Translations under genes and position numbers: made by a program
Part shown: positions 51,006-61,399 of the stretch, one piece after another
Layout: every line of letters begins with the position of its first letter
Numbering within the stretch: the stretch's first letter is position 1
Origin: Bacteroidales bacterium
GTDB lineage: Bacteria; Bacteroidota; Bacteroidia; Bacteroidales; 4484-276
Length of the DNA stretch: 64,000 nucleotides
Direction: 5' to 3'
Assembly (NCBI GenBank): GCA_035647615.1
Contig: DASRND010000036.1
Coordinates: 357,716 to 421,715 of the forward strand
Notes under the pieces: generated by a model
What the model saw: the letters and a program-made list of their open reading frames with translations, nothing else
The model's database searches: none
What the model was told of the DNA's origin: nothing

Positions 51006-52222
51006 TGCCAGATACATCATTTCTCTCGCACATCCACATCGACGATTACGACTATCCGCTGCCCACCGAGCGCATCGCTAAATTTCCCCTACCCGACCGC
51101 GACGCCTCCAAATTGCTGATACACCGCGATGGCCAAATTTCTGAAGATCATTTTTATCACGTTGCCCAATATCTTCCCTCGGATTCGCTGTTGGTTCTTA
51201 ATAATACGCGTGTGGTGAGGGCACGCCTGAATTTCCATAAGTCGACCGGTGCAGCCATCGAAATATTTTGCCTGGAGCCGGTGCATCCGGTTGCCGAAAT
51301 ACAAATGGCTTTTGCTCAAAAAAGGCAGTCAGTCTGGAAATGTTTGGTAGGAAATGCCCGTCGCTGGAAAGATGAGACGCTGCGCCTGGAGTTGGCTCAT
51401 TCAAATGGCAACGTAATACTTGAAGCTGAAAAACAAGGTCGCGATGGGGATGCATTTCTGATTTTATTAAAATGGCAGCCTGAGGAGCTCACTTTTTCGG
51501 AGGTGCTGGATCTGGCAGGACAAGTGCCGCTGCCGCCTTATCTCAATCGCGAGGCCGTTAGCAGCGACGCACAGACTTACCAAACGGTTTATGCCCAGCA
51601 CGACGGCTCAGTGGCCGCTCCTACGGCGGGGCTTCATTTTACCGAGGCTGTCTTTGAGCAGCTTGCCGCAAAAAATATCGCCACAAGCCACCTGACACTT
51701 CATGTGGGCGCCGGTACTTTTAAGCCTGTCGGGCAGGAGGGAATCGCCCGCCACCAGATGCATACGGAGCAGTTAATCATTTCCCGGCAATTGATAGAAA
51801 CAGTGCTTTCGCAAAATGGAAAAATCATCGCAGTAGGCACAACTTCGGTGCGCACACTCGAAAGTTTGTACTGGCATGGCGTACAACTCATTCATAATCC
51901 CGAAGCTCCTTTTTATGTTTCTCAATACGATCCTTATCAAAATTTCCCAGAGGTATCAGTCCTTCAAGCCTTGACGGCTATAGCCGATGCCATGGATCGC
52001 CGGCAATCGCCACTGCTCTCCGGCACAACGCAGTTGCTCATTGCTCCGGGCTATCGTTTCAAAATTATCGATGGAATGATTACCAATTTTCATCAACCAC
52101 GCAGTACGCTGCTACTCCTCATAGCCGCCTGGCTGGGGATAAAATGGGAAGAAATCTATCAATACGCACTCGATCACGAGTTCCGCTTTCTGAGCTACGG
52201 CGACAGTTGCTTGTTTTTGTAA
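51005..52222 (+). CDS. queA: S-adenosylmethionine:tRNA ribosyltransferase-isomerase
   Basis: A 405-residue enzyme that transfers and isomerises the ribosyl part of SAM to 7-aminomethyl-deazaguanine in tRNA, giving epoxyqueuosine. Family motifs include DYPLPTERIAKFPLPDRDAS (about 15-34), LLVLNNTRVVRARL, SVAAPTAGLHFTE (about 201-213), and LHVGAGTFKPV, and the C-terminal GMITNFHQPRSTLLLL. Length is slightly over the usual 340-360 residues because of extra loops. The start is ATG 51005, sharing a base with the upstream stop. Confidence 0.95.
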   Translation: MPDTSFLSHIHIDDYDYPLPTERIAKFPLPDRDASKLLIHRDGQISEDHFYHVAQYLPSDSLLVLNNTRVVRARLNFHKSTGAAIEIFCLEPVHPVAEIQMAFAQKRQSVWKCLVGNARRWKDETLRLELAHSNGNVILEAEKQGRDGDAFLILLKWQPEELTFSEVLDLAGQVPLPPYLNREAVSSDAQTYQTVYAQHDGSVAAPTAGLHFTEAVFEQLAAKNIATSHLTLHVGAGTFKPVGQEGIARHQMHTEQLIISRQLIETVLSQNGKIIAVGTTSVRTLESLYWHGVQLIHNPEAPFYVSQYDPYQNFPEVSVLQALTAIADAMDRRQSPLLSGTTQLLIAPGYRFKIIDGMITNFHQPRSTLLLLIAAWLGIKWEEIYQYALDHEFRFLSYGDSCLFL

Positions 52223-52250
52223 TTGATTTGAGTGACAATAGGAAAATTTT

Positions 52251-52300
52251 TTCACAGTGTTACTCTGTGTAAATCCACTGTGTTACACTGTGTAATTTTC
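52251..52300. repeat. Two imperfect tandem copies of CACTGTGTTACACTGTGTAA
   Basis: Two tandem units of about 23 bp (each CACAGTGTTACTCTGTGTAA-like) between queA and the terminator of the first C25 protease gene. Simple dispersed repeat of the CTGTGTTAC type. Confidence 0.6.
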
Positions 52301-52339
52301 ATGATTCCGCTTATTTCACAGTTTTCTGAAAAGATGCAT

Positions 52340-52375
52340 AAAAAAACCCCGACAATCCAAAAGGACGCCGGGGCT
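52340..52375 (-). terminator. Rho-independent terminator of first C25 protease gene
   Basis: On the minus strand, GCCCCGGCGTCC and GGATTGTCGGGG(T) pair around a T-rich loop, followed by seven T. Almost identical to the terminator at 57101-57135. Confidence 0.8.
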
Positions 52376-52400
52376 CATCATGAAAAAACTAAACTCAAAT

Positions 52401-55400
52401 TTATTTAATAACCACTTTGCGGATAGTCACATTTTGATCAGTTTGCACGCGAAGATAATAAATCCCTGCAGAATATCCGGAGATGTCAAGCTGCTGTGCA
52501 GCAAATCCTGACAATTTCCCAATTTCATGACTATAAACCGCACTGCCCTGGTAGTTGAGCAGCTTGTAGCTCACCGAGGTGGCAGCGCCAGTAATATTGA
52601 TATTGAGAACAGTCGAAGCGGGGTTGGGATAAACTGCCAAACGGAAAGCATTGCCCAGTTCGTCGAGATTAACACAAGGATCGAAAATGACAGTGATGTC
52701 ATCTTCGCCTACACAACCGTTGATGTTGGTTACCTTCAATGTATAGATGATGGTTCCGATTCCTATGCCGGTGGTATCCACTTCGATAACCGGGGTGGTG
52801 TATCCGCCGGGAGTCCACAGGTAGCTAACAGCACCTGCGGTAGTGCCGTCGATCACTGCGGTATGGTTTGCACAAACGGTGATATCGTCGCCCAGATCAA
52901 CCATAGGTAATTCAAATACGGTAACGGTCACCTGATCGGTGATGATATTGTCGCCATCATCTATGGAAACGGTGTAGGTGGTAGTAACGTCGGGAGTAGC
53001 AACAGGATTCATGGCATTGGGATCGTTAAGCGAAGCAGCCGGTGACCAGGTGCACTGGTAGGTGCCGGTACCACCTGAAACAATGGCTTGCAACAATGAT
53101 GATTCTCCGGCACAAATCTCTTCCGGAGAAGCAGAAACAGTACAGGTAAGAGCACCTTTAGATACAAAACTTGCTACCCATCCGGCTTTTGTCACAGAAA
53201 CGTCGGAAGTGAACACAAAGGTAATGGCACCGCTTGCATGCGTAGAAGTGAGTGTGCCCGGACTAATGGTTCCGGTAAATGGGCTACCCGCAAATTCAGG
53301 AGCGCTCACAGTTGGACCATTATAGGCACGCAGCTTATCGTAGTTGTTTTCAATTTCAAAAGCTGTAAAGGTGAACTCCATATGTTGTCCCGGCACAACC
53401 GGCGTAAATGTCATCGTGTAATTTTCGTTGCTGCTGTATGGAGCATTGGGACCACCCGAATCGTAGAACATTCCATTGGTAACGGTTACCGTGCCGTTGC
53501 TCATAAAATATTCAGGCCCGCCGGTAGTAAACGACCAAACCGGACAATCTTCAGCCTGACCATTGGCATTCTTGGGAATCACTTTCCAGTAATAAGTTGT
53601 GTTGGGTTGCATGGTGGGTTGATAAGCAGTAACAGACACTGTTGCTACAAAAGCCGGATTGGCAGTAACGCCAAAATAGACATCAAATTCAAGGGCGTCA
53701 TAAGAAGCCCATTGAAGCCCTGATGCAACGCCCACATTTGTGGCGCCGTCAGCAGGTTGCGGTTCAGAAGCGCACTCAGGTGTGCCGGAGATGTCCTGGC
53801 AACTTATCGCAGCTTCCCACCCTGATTTGGTTACAGAGTAATCTGAATGAAATTTGAAAGTCAATGCACCAGTGGCATTCAAGCCTACAACGGTGCCGGG
53901 ACCAGTAGTACCGCTGAAAGGGCTGCCCGAAACCAGTGGAGCCGAAGTACTGTTGCCGTTGTAAATGTATAAAAAGTCGTAATTGTTTTCTGTCTCGAAA
54001 GATAGGAACTCCGCTTTGATCACAGCATCTGTGGTAGCTGGCAGGAAAGTCATCACATAATCTTCGCTGCTGCCATACTGACCATTAGGGCCACCTGAAT
54101 CATAGAATAAACCTACGCACGTGGTCACAGTTTCATTTGTCATAAAGTATTCCGGAATCAAACCGATAACAACCGTGATCATCTGGTCAGCTGTGTAAAG
54201 TCCCGATGGGCCGGCAGTGGCATCCAGATCAACATTTACAGGCCATCCGATGGTTGAACCGGCGTCGGCGGTGACGCTGATAGCAATTTGTGCTGAAGTG
54301 CCTGCTGCCATAGAGGCAACGTTGACAGTCTGCGAGTTGATTACAAGCAAGGGGTCGTTGGAAGCAATGGCAATATTGATGTTGCTGATGGCGCTGTGTC
54401 CGGTATTGGAAACGTCAAGTTTTATCAATCCGGTTTCGCCCGGATCGAGGATTCCGTCGCCATTACCACTTTGTGAATCATCAATTACAAAATCTTCAGA
54501 GATTTTTACTACCGGTGCTTGTATGGTGATAAAAAGGTTGGATGTCCAGGTGGCACTGCCATCGGTAACCTGCATCTCAAAGAGAGCTTTGTGCTGGTCC
54601 GGAACGAAATTATCGATGCTAAAGCTGTAGGCATTGGCAACCGTAGCGGTTTGTCCGTTTACAATCGAGCCAAAAGTTTGTGAAGCACTGCTGGTAAGTG
54701 TAATATATTCGTCGGAGCCGGTGACGGTAGCAGTTACGTTAGCCGAAGGATCGGCACCAACATTTTTCAGTGTTACGTTCAGGCTGATGTTTTCGCCGTA
54801 ATCGGCCATACCGTTGTTGTTTCCGGAGGCATCGTTGATGGTATAACTGTCGAGTACTACATACGGGCCTTCGAGAGCTGCGGCGGGAACCTGCACCATG
54901 TAAGGTTTGTATTGGGGTTTGGTAACCACGATGTCAACCAATCCTGAAGAAAGCACAGGAGTGAGTGGCACTTCTACCACACCGGCTGCATCTACAAGCG
55001 CCGATCCATGCAACACACCATCTTTTGAAATACCAACATAAGAACCAGGCTCGGCGATAACTTCGTAATATTCGAGACCGATGGGCAGAATGGGCATGTG
55101 CGAAACATTGTTATCGGCGCCTTCGGTATAGAATGGCACCAGTGAAGGATCGCCCAATACGTTGTAGGCCTGCCAGTAATAAAGCGGGCTGCTGTGGCTG
55201 GGATAATTCTGAATGTGAACTTCGGTAACGGCAAGGTTGCCCACCAAAACGGTTCCTCCGGTAGTTACATAATCACCGTTGAAAGGGGCATCGAACGAAC
55301 CCCAGGTGGTTTCCTCGAAGGTAGGAACATAGCCATTGTTGTTGCCCTGGAGGGGGAAAGCTCCCACAGCCCAGTAAAAGTCCTCGAACCAGTAGCTGCT

Positions 55401-56951
55401 GGGCGAAGAGCCGATGTAAGCTACCGAGCCTTTGTTGATGCCGCGCTGCCAGGTCTCACCCATACATTCGGTATAACCGAAGTCGGCTGCCAGACAGCAG
55501 TTGCCCACGGCCACAGGATATTTCCCGTTATTAACAAAAGCATTTACTGCGCTTTGCGACAGGCTGGGATCGCCCCAGGAAGTCTCACTACAGTGTGCGG
55601 TGTAATTGATCATCGCAACAGCAATCTTTTCAGGACTATAACAGCCGGTGTAGGGGCTGGTGGGAAAAGCATTAACATTTGCAAAACCATGGGCAGCGTT
55701 AAAATAGTTCCCGGTACCATAGGCAACAGTAGCCTGGCCAATCCGTGGGTTCCAGGTACCATCGGCACCGGCGATCAGCGTAATATCGTTGAGATAGCCG
55801 GGATCGGTAAATTCATACTTTTCGTAATAAAGTGTTTTGGCAATCTGCGTAAGCAACTGCGCTGAGTTAGTGGCCGAAAACCTTCCGTAATACATCTCCG
55901 GGAAGTAGTCGCCATCGACGCTGGCATAATACAAGTCGGTCATTCTCCCGGAGGATGAGCCTTGGGTAGACGCTAACTGTGGGGTGTCGCCAACGAGCAA
56001 AACAAAACTTGGCGCCGGGTCGGTAGGCGTTCCTGCATTGTATTGGGCGTGAATCCAGGTTTGGATGGCTGAATAGGAAGTCCCGATAACGTCGGTATAG
56101 GCTGTAATTACTTCAAAACCTTTCATGGTTTTCCATTCGATGAAAGTCTGCAGTTCGCTCTCGAACATGCGCGGGGCAACGATCAGATATTTCACCGGAT
56201 ATTTGGTAAGGTCAGGATGATTGGGATAACCGCTGCCGCCCAGCGTATTGATGAGGCTCTGGTGAACGACATCAAAATAAGGTGAATAAGTCGATGCTTT
56301 TACATACTCCGTCAACGCCTGGTCAACATTATCAAAAGTAACTTCTACTTCCACGTCGTTATAAACGCGGATGATGCCTTTTACAGGATTATAATTCACA
56401 GGAGCTACGGTAACGCGGGCAATGCGATAGCCGCGCAACACGCCAAGCACTTCTACTGATGCCAGCTCGGGGCTGATAAAATGATCTTTCTGATAAAGTT
56501 TTTCATCGTATTCAAAGGGAACATCCGAGGCTTCCTGATCTTTGCGCAGCGAAGGCTGCACCGGCATAATGGGGCTTGCAAGACCATAGTCGGCAAGCTG
56601 ATACTCGGTTACCGAAAAACTTTTGACTTTTACCGATACTTCGGCACCAAAGGGTATCTCGATAAGTTTTTTGAAAGCAGGCAACTTAGGCGTACCCAAG
56701 GTACCCACCGCATAAGCGCCGGGAATAAATAGTTCGCTAAAAGCGCCACGATCGGTCTCCACATTGAGGCTATTGAGACCTTTTAAAGTGAAAGTAGCAT
56801 CGAGCTGATTCATATTATCGGTGCCCACCTGCACCTCAGAAGCCTTCCGGTCGAAGTCGATGGCAAAGCTCTGTGCCTGCATCTGAAGGCTAAAAAATAA
56901 TCCTGTAGCAAAAAGGGTGATTGCCAGGATTTGCATTGTAAATCTTTTCAT
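52401..56951 (-). CDS. Gingipain-like C25 cysteine protease with CUB, Ig-like and T9SS domains
   Basis: A 1516-residue exported protease. Signal peptide (about 1-26), C25 propeptide (about 30-235), C25 catalytic domain (about 245-610) with His453 (TAHCSETSWGDP) and the nucleophile most likely Cys486 in VGNCCLAADFGY, aligned with the gingipain pattern. Ig-like domains follow (about 665-990), then two CUB-like domains (about 985-1110 and 1195-1310, each with FYDSGGPN and ENNYD) separated by a fibronectin-like segment, an Ig/PKD-like part with Cys pairs, and a T9SS sorting tail (about 1440-1516, VYPNPASTVLNINI). Expected to degrade extracellular protein. A close paralogue lies upstream. Confidence 0.88.
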   Translation of the reverse strand: MKRFTMQILAITLFATGLFFSLQMQAQSFAIDFDRKASEVQVGTDNMNQLDATFTLKGLNSLNVETDRGAFSELFIPGAYAVGTLGTPKLPAFKKLIEIPFGAEVSVKVKSFSVTEYQLADYGLASPIMPVQPSLRKDQEASDVPFEYDEKLYQKDHFISPELASVEVLGVLRGYRIARVTVAPVNYNPVKGIIRVYNDVEVEVTFDNVDQALTEYVKASTYSPYFDVVHQSLINTLGGSGYPNHPDLTKYPVKYLIVAPRMFESELQTFIEWKTMKGFEVITAYTDVIGTSYSAIQTWIHAQYNAGTPTDPAPSFVLLVGDTPQLASTQGSSSGRMTDLYYASVDGDYFPEMYYGRFSATNSAQLLTQIAKTLYYEKYEFTDPGYLNDITLIAGADGTWNPRIGQATVAYGTGNYFNAAHGFANVNAFPTSPYTGCYSPEKIAVAMINYTAHCSETSWGDPSLSQSAVNAFVNNGKYPVAVGNCCLAADFGYTECMGETWQRGINKGSVAYIGSSPSSYWFEDFYWAVGAFPLQGNNNGYVPTFEETTWGSFDAPFNGDYVTTGGTVLVGNLAVTEVHIQNYPSHSSPLYYWQAYNVLGDPSLVPFYTEGADNNVSHMPILPIGLEYYEVIAEPGSYVGISKDGVLHGSALVDAAGVVEVPLTPVLSSGLVDIVVTKPQYKPYMVQVPAAALEGPYVVLDSYTINDASGNNNGMADYGENISLNVTLKNVGADPSANVTATVTGSDEYITLTSSASQTFGSIVNGQTATVANAYSFSIDNFVPDQHKALFEMQVTDGSATWTSNLFITIQAPVVKISEDFVIDDSQSGNGDGILDPGETGLIKLDVSNTGHSAISNINIAIASNDPLLVINSQTVNVASMAAGTSAQIAISVTADAGSTIGWPVNVDLDATAGPSGLYTADQMITVVIGLIPEYFMTNETVTTCVGLFYDSGGPNGQYGSSEDYVMTFLPATTDAVIKAEFLSFETENNYDFLYIYNGNSTSAPLVSGSPFSGTTGPGTVVGLNATGALTFKFHSDYSVTKSGWEAAISCQDISGTPECASEPQPADGATNVGVASGLQWASYDALEFDVYFGVTANPAFVATVSVTAYQPTMQPNTTYYWKVIPKNANGQAEDCPVWSFTTGGPEYFMSNGTVTVTNGMFYDSGGPNAPYSSNENYTMTFTPVVPGQHMEFTFTAFEIENNYDKLRAYNGPTVSAPEFAGSPFTGTISPGTLTSTHASGAITFVFTSDVSVTKAGWVASFVSKGALTCTVSASPEEICAGESSLLQAIVSGGTGTYQCTWSPAASLNDPNAMNPVATPDVTTTYTVSIDDGDNIITDQVTVTVFELPMVDLGDDITVCANHTAVIDGTTAGAVSYLWTPGGYTTPVIEVDTTGIGIGTIIYTLKVTNINGCVGEDDITVIFDPCVNLDELGNAFRLAVYPNPASTVLNINITGAATSVSYKLLNYQGSAVYSHEIGKLSGFAAQQLDISGYSAGIYYLRVQTDQNVTIRKVVIK

Positions 56952-57005
56952 AATAAAATTGAGATTTAAAATATTAATTAGTTTTAAAGAATGAGTTCAT
57001 AAACC

Positions 57006-57013
57006 GCAAAATT
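57006..57013 (-). promoter_or_regulatory. Predicted -7 box of first C25 protease gene
   Basis: TAATTTTG on the minus strand matches TAnnTTTG and lies about 55 bp before the ATG at 56951. The -33 region is only T-rich. Confidence 0.4.
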
Positions 57014-57100
57014 ACATTTTTTTAAAAAACCTTAAAAGTTTAATTTTAAAACTTCTCCACAACCCGATAACTTCTTCTTTTGCCTACAACTCCGCCTCAT

Positions 57101-57135
57101 AAAAAAACCCCGACAATCCAATTGGACGCCGGGGC
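57101..57135 (-). terminator. Rho-independent terminator of second C25 protease gene
   Basis: Same stem and T-run as at 52340-52375, with a few changes in the loop. Placed 26 bp past the stop codon. Confidence 0.8.
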
Positions 57136-57161
57136 TCATCATGAAAAACATTAACTCTATT

Positions 57162-60100
57162 TTATTTAATAACCACTTTTCGGATGGTTACATTTTGATC
57201 AGTTTCTAAGCGCAGGTAATAAATGCCTGCAGCATATTCTGAGATGTTGAGCTGCTGTGCAGCAAATCCTGACAACTTCCCAATTTCATGACTGTAAACA
57301 GTGCTGCCCTGATAGTTGAGCAGTGTGTAGCGTGCCGAGGTGGCCGCGCCAGTGATGTTGATGTTGAGAACAGTTGAGGCAGGATTAGGATAAATACTGA
57401 GACTTTCGATGTCGTGATTGCCAATGCCAGTGGTGCCTTCACCAAAACCGTCGGCTGCCATGAGATAGAAATTCACCGTTGTGGTTCCGCCATTTTCGAT
57501 GGTGATACCATTGGATGTAACCGGCTGATATCCGATAGCATTGCAAATAACATTGTAAGTGCCGCCCATCAGGTGCAGCGTGTAATAGTGTCCGAACGGT
57601 GTTTCGTGAGATACTGCGCCATAGTCGCCATTCACTGTGGTGATCCATGCATCGTCTATCACCAGGTTGGTGGCTGCATCGCGGATAAAGCCCTGCAATT
57701 TGCCCTGGATGTTTCCAATTTCTACATGAACGGGCTGTGCAACTTCCGATTCACCTTCAGCATAAAGAGCTGTTACTGAGTACCAGTGGCTGCCGGCAGG
57801 AGCATTGTTATGAACATAGGTCATTCCGGGCTGGTTGGTAGCCACCACCTGATTATCCATGTAAACATGATAACTGCTCACAGCTGAAGCCATGGGTAGA
57901 GGAGCTTGCCATGATATTGTAACATTCGTTCCGGTTACTGAACAAGAGACGTTTTGCGGAGGCTCCAGATACATTTCAGCACCAATCAAAACTGTGTAAT
58001 CTTCCACTTCGCCATAGCTTGAATTTCCGCAAGGCTGTGGGTCGGAGCTATAGGTCATGCGAATACGCATACGATACTGGCCGGATTGCTGCCCTGCGGG
58101 AGCTACAATGTTTCCAGTAAATGTAGCACCGCCACCGTTACTTGTCAGCACGAATGTCTCATTGGAGTTGTTGCCAAGCTCTTTGTCAAGATTCCAGTCA
58201 ATCCAAACCGTTACTTTATCGCTGCTCCAGGCATTACCGTTGGTGATGGTAATGGGTACAGGCACGCCGGGTTCGAGCGTAGTGGTAAGGTCGGTATAAT
58301 TAGCAACACCACCTTGCCATCCGCTGCTGTTGTCGATATCTCCGAAAACAACTTTTGAGATAAATTCGTCAGTGTAGGTAGTCGAAGCCTCGCAGTAATC
58401 AGAAAATTCTATCTCCAGAATATCCTGCTGGCTGATGCCCATGTCGGCGGTCATATTGATATTCAGTTCAGCCGTATGACCAAAGGGTGTATTGGCAGCA
58501 GCATGAACCATATAAGTAGCTGTGCCCGTTGCTCCCGGAGCTAAATTACCAATTTGCTGTGGTGTCGTAGTAAGAACAGATACGTATTGATCGGTGCTTA
58601 GGAGTTGTGCCTTTACACCAAAAGCATTTGAGGAACCACTATTTTCGATGGTCACCAGCATGCTTACGGTTTCGCCCGGATCGAGGAAGCCATTGTTATT
58701 TCCATTGGGGTCACTAATTGTATAGCCTGCAAATTTCAGCTTAGGAGCATGTGCAACAACTGTAGCATAGCTGTCCCAAACTACGGTTCCGTCGGTGGCG
58801 CTTAGCTTAAGGCTTACATTGTGTCCGTCGGGAATGTCGTTGGTAGCCTGGATAGCAAAAGCATTGTTGACAGTTTTGGTGGCGCCGGGGCCGATGTTTC
58901 CAAAAGAGGCACTTCCGTCGATGATGGTGATGTAGGGATCGGTGGTGGTCATGGTAACGTTAACGTTGTTAGCAGCAGCCACACCCACATTTTTCATGGT
59001 CATATCCATGGTTACGCTTTCACCATAGTCGAGCAGGCCATTGTTGTTGCCTGAAGCATCGTGAATCACATAGGAATCACCTACAACATAAGCACCTTCA
59101 AGAGCGGCAGCAGGAACCTGCACCATGTATGGTTTGTAATTCGGTTTGGTAACCACGATATCAACTGGTCCTCCCGCAAGAACAGGAGTAAGCGGAACCT
59201 GCACAATGCCGGTTGCACCAACCAATGCGGAGCCATGCAATACGCCATCTTTAGAAATACCAACATAAGAACCAGGCTCTGCGGTAACTTCATAAGTTGG
59301 GAGGCCGATGGGAAGGATGGCCATGTGCGAAACGTTGTTGACGATACCTTCGGTATGGTAGGCTACCAGTGATGGGTCGCCCAAAACGTTGTAGGCCTGC
59401 CAGTAATAAAGCGGGCTGCTGTGGCTGGGATAATTCTGAAGATGAACTTCGGTAACGGCAAGGTTGCCAACCAAAACGATCCCTCCGGTACTTACATAAT
59501 CACCGTTGAAAGGAGCGTCGTAGGAGCCCCAGGTGGTTTCGGCAAAAGTAGGCACATAGCCGTTGTTGTTGCCCTGGAGTGGGAAAGCGCCCACCGACCA
59601 ATAAAAGTCTTCGAACCAGTAGCTGCTAGGCGAAGAGCCGATGTAGGCTACCGAGCCTTTGTTGACACCACGCTGCCAGGTTTCGCCGATACATTCGGTA
59701 TAACCGAAGTCGGCTGCCAGACAGCAGTTGCCAACGGCCAAAGGATATTTTCCGTTATTAACAAAAGCATTTACTGCGCTTTGCGACAGGCTTGGATCAC
59801 CCCAGGAAGTCTGGCCGCAGTGTGCTGAATAGTTGATCATCGATACAGCAATTTTTTCAGGACTGTAACAGCCGGTATAGGGGCTGGAGAGATAATCGTT
59901 AACATTAACAAAACCGTGGGCAGCATTATAGTAATTTATCGTACCGTACTTCACGGTAGGCTGTCCAACAAGTGGATTCCAGTTACCATCAGCGCCGGCG
60001 ATAAGCGTAACGTCGTTGAGATAGCTAGGATCGGCAAACTCATACTTTTCGTAATAGAGCGTTTTGGCTATCTGCGTAAGCAACTGCGCCGAATTGGTGG

Positions 60101-61178
60101 CCGAAAATCTCCCGTAATACATCTCCGGGAAGTAGTCACCATCGACGCTGGCATAATACAAGTCGGTCATTTTGCCAGACGACGAACCCATGTTAGACGG
60201 AAGTTGTGGGGTATCACCAACGAGCAGAACAAAACTTGGTGCCGGATCGGTGGGAGTTCCTGCATTGTATTGTGCGTGAATCCAGGTTTGGATGGCTGAA
60301 TACGTTGTTCCGATAACGTCGGTGTAGGCTGTGATTACTTCAAAACCTTTCATAGTTTTCCATTCGATGAAACTCTGCAGTTCGCTCTCAAACATACGCG
60401 GGGCGACGATCAGATATTTCACGGGATATTTGGTAAGGTCGGGATGCGCAGGATAACCGCCGCCACCCAAAGTGTTGATGAGGCTCTGCTGAACAACATC
60501 AAAATAAGGCGAGTAGGTTGATGCTTTTACATACTCCGTCAACGCCCGGTCGACATTATCAAAAGTAATTTCTACTTCCACGTCGTTATAAACGCGAATG
60601 ACGCCTTTTACAGGATTGTAATTGACAGGAGCCACAGTGACGCGGGCAATGCGATAACCACGCAACACGCCAAGCACCTCTACCGATGCCAGCTCGGGGC
60701 TGATAAAACCATCTTCCTGATAAATTTTTCCATCATATTCAAAGGGAACATCCGAGGCCTCCTGATCTTTGCGAATCGAAGGCTGCACCGGCATAATGGG
60801 GCTTGCAAGGCCATGATCGGCAAGCTTATACTCGGTTACAGAAAAGTTTTTGACTTTTACCGATACTTCGGCGCCAAAAGGTATTTCGATTAGTTTTTTG
60901 AATGCCGGCAGCTTGGGAGTACCCAATGTACCCACGGAATATGCTCCGGGAATAAATAGTTCACTAAACGCGCCACGATCAGTCTCAACGTTGATACTAT
61001 TAATACCTTTTAATGTAAATGTAGCATCGAGCTGATTCATGTTATCGGTGCCCACTTGCACCTCATCAGCCTGACGGTCGAAGTCGATGGCAAGATTCTG
61101 CGCCTGCACGTCAAAGCTAAAAAACAATCCGGCAGCAAAAAGCATCGTCGCCAGGATTTGCATAGTAAATCTTCTCAT
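57162..61178 (-). CDS. Gingipain-like C25 cysteine protease with GEVED, FN3 and T9SS domains
   Basis: A 1338-residue paralogue of the preceding protease. The first 690 or so residues (signal, propeptide, catalytic domain with TAHC-equivalent SAHCGQTSWGDP and VGNCCLAADFGY) are nearly identical between the two. The middle differs: two Ig-like domains (about 695-920), a GEVED domain (about 925-1065, ending YGEVEDYTVLIG), a fibronectin-like domain (about 1072-1160), a carboxypeptidase-regulatory-like domain (about 1165-1250, GKLQGFIRDAATNLVID) and a sorting tail nearly identical to its partner's. It is an extracellular protease like its partner, but should bind different surfaces or substrates. 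Confidence 0.88.
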   Translation of the reverse strand: MRRFTMQILATMLFAAGLFFSFDVQAQNLAIDFDRQADEVQVGTDNMNQLDATFTLKGINSINVETDRGAFSELFIPGAYSVGTLGTPKLPAFKKLIEIPFGAEVSVKVKNFSVTEYKLADHGLASPIMPVQPSIRKDQEASDVPFEYDGKIYQEDGFISPELASVEVLGVLRGYRIARVTVAPVNYNPVKGVIRVYNDVEVEITFDNVDRALTEYVKASTYSPYFDVVQQSLINTLGGGGYPAHPDLTKYPVKYLIVAPRMFESELQSFIEWKTMKGFEVITAYTDVIGTTYSAIQTWIHAQYNAGTPTDPAPSFVLLVGDTPQLPSNMGSSSGKMTDLYYASVDGDYFPEMYYGRFSATNSAQLLTQIAKTLYYEKYEFADPSYLNDVTLIAGADGNWNPLVGQPTVKYGTINYYNAAHGFVNVNDYLSSPYTGCYSPEKIAVSMINYSAHCGQTSWGDPSLSQSAVNAFVNNGKYPLAVGNCCLAADFGYTECIGETWQRGVNKGSVAYIGSSPSSYWFEDFYWSVGAFPLQGNNNGYVPTFAETTWGSYDAPFNGDYVSTGGIVLVGNLAVTEVHLQNYPSHSSPLYYWQAYNVLGDPSLVAYHTEGIVNNVSHMAILPIGLPTYEVTAEPGSYVGISKDGVLHGSALVGATGIVQVPLTPVLAGGPVDIVVTKPNYKPYMVQVPAAALEGAYVVGDSYVIHDASGNNNGLLDYGESVTMDMTMKNVGVAAANNVNVTMTTTDPYITIIDGSASFGNIGPGATKTVNNAFAIQATNDIPDGHNVSLKLSATDGTVVWDSYATVVAHAPKLKFAGYTISDPNGNNNGFLDPGETVSMLVTIENSGSSNAFGVKAQLLSTDQYVSVLTTTPQQIGNLAPGATGTATYMVHAAANTPFGHTAELNINMTADMGISQQDILEIEFSDYCEASTTYTDEFISKVVFGDIDNSSGWQGGVANYTDLTTTLEPGVPVPITITNGNAWSSDKVTVWIDWNLDKELGNNSNETFVLTSNGGGATFTGNIVAPAGQQSGQYRMRIRMTYSSDPQPCGNSSYGEVEDYTVLIGAEMYLEPPQNVSCSVTGTNVTISWQAPLPMASAVSSYHVYMDNQVVATNQPGMTYVHNNAPAGSHWYSVTALYAEGESEVAQPVHVEIGNIQGKLQGFIRDAATNLVIDDAWITTVNGDYGAVSHETPFGHYYTLHLMGGTYNVICNAIGYQPVTSNGITIENGGTTTVNFYLMAADGFGEGTTGIGNHDIESLSIYPNPASTVLNINITGAATSARYTLLNYQGSTVYSHEIGKLSGFAAQQLNISEYAAGIYYLRLETDQNVTIRKVVIK

Positions 61179-61222
61179 AATAAAAATTTTGGTTTAAAAA
61201 TTAGTTTGTTGCTAACAAAACG

Positions 61223-61230
61223 CAAAGCTA
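61223..61230 (-). promoter_or_regulatory. Predicted -7 box of second C25 protease gene
   Basis: TAGCTTTG on the minus strand fits TAnnTTTG and lies about 45 bp before the ATG at 61178. No clear -33 element. Confidence 0.4.
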
Positions 61231-61399
61231 CAGTATTTAAAAATTACCACCCATTTTTCTTAGGAGAAATTTGAAAAAACGCAACTTGCCCACAATTGTA
61301 AGATTGCAGTAAAGTATTTTAAAGTCGCCGGGATCGGCCAATCCGAATAATCATCGTTATTTTGCAGACATAAATTTTATCACTTTTTTCCAACAAATT

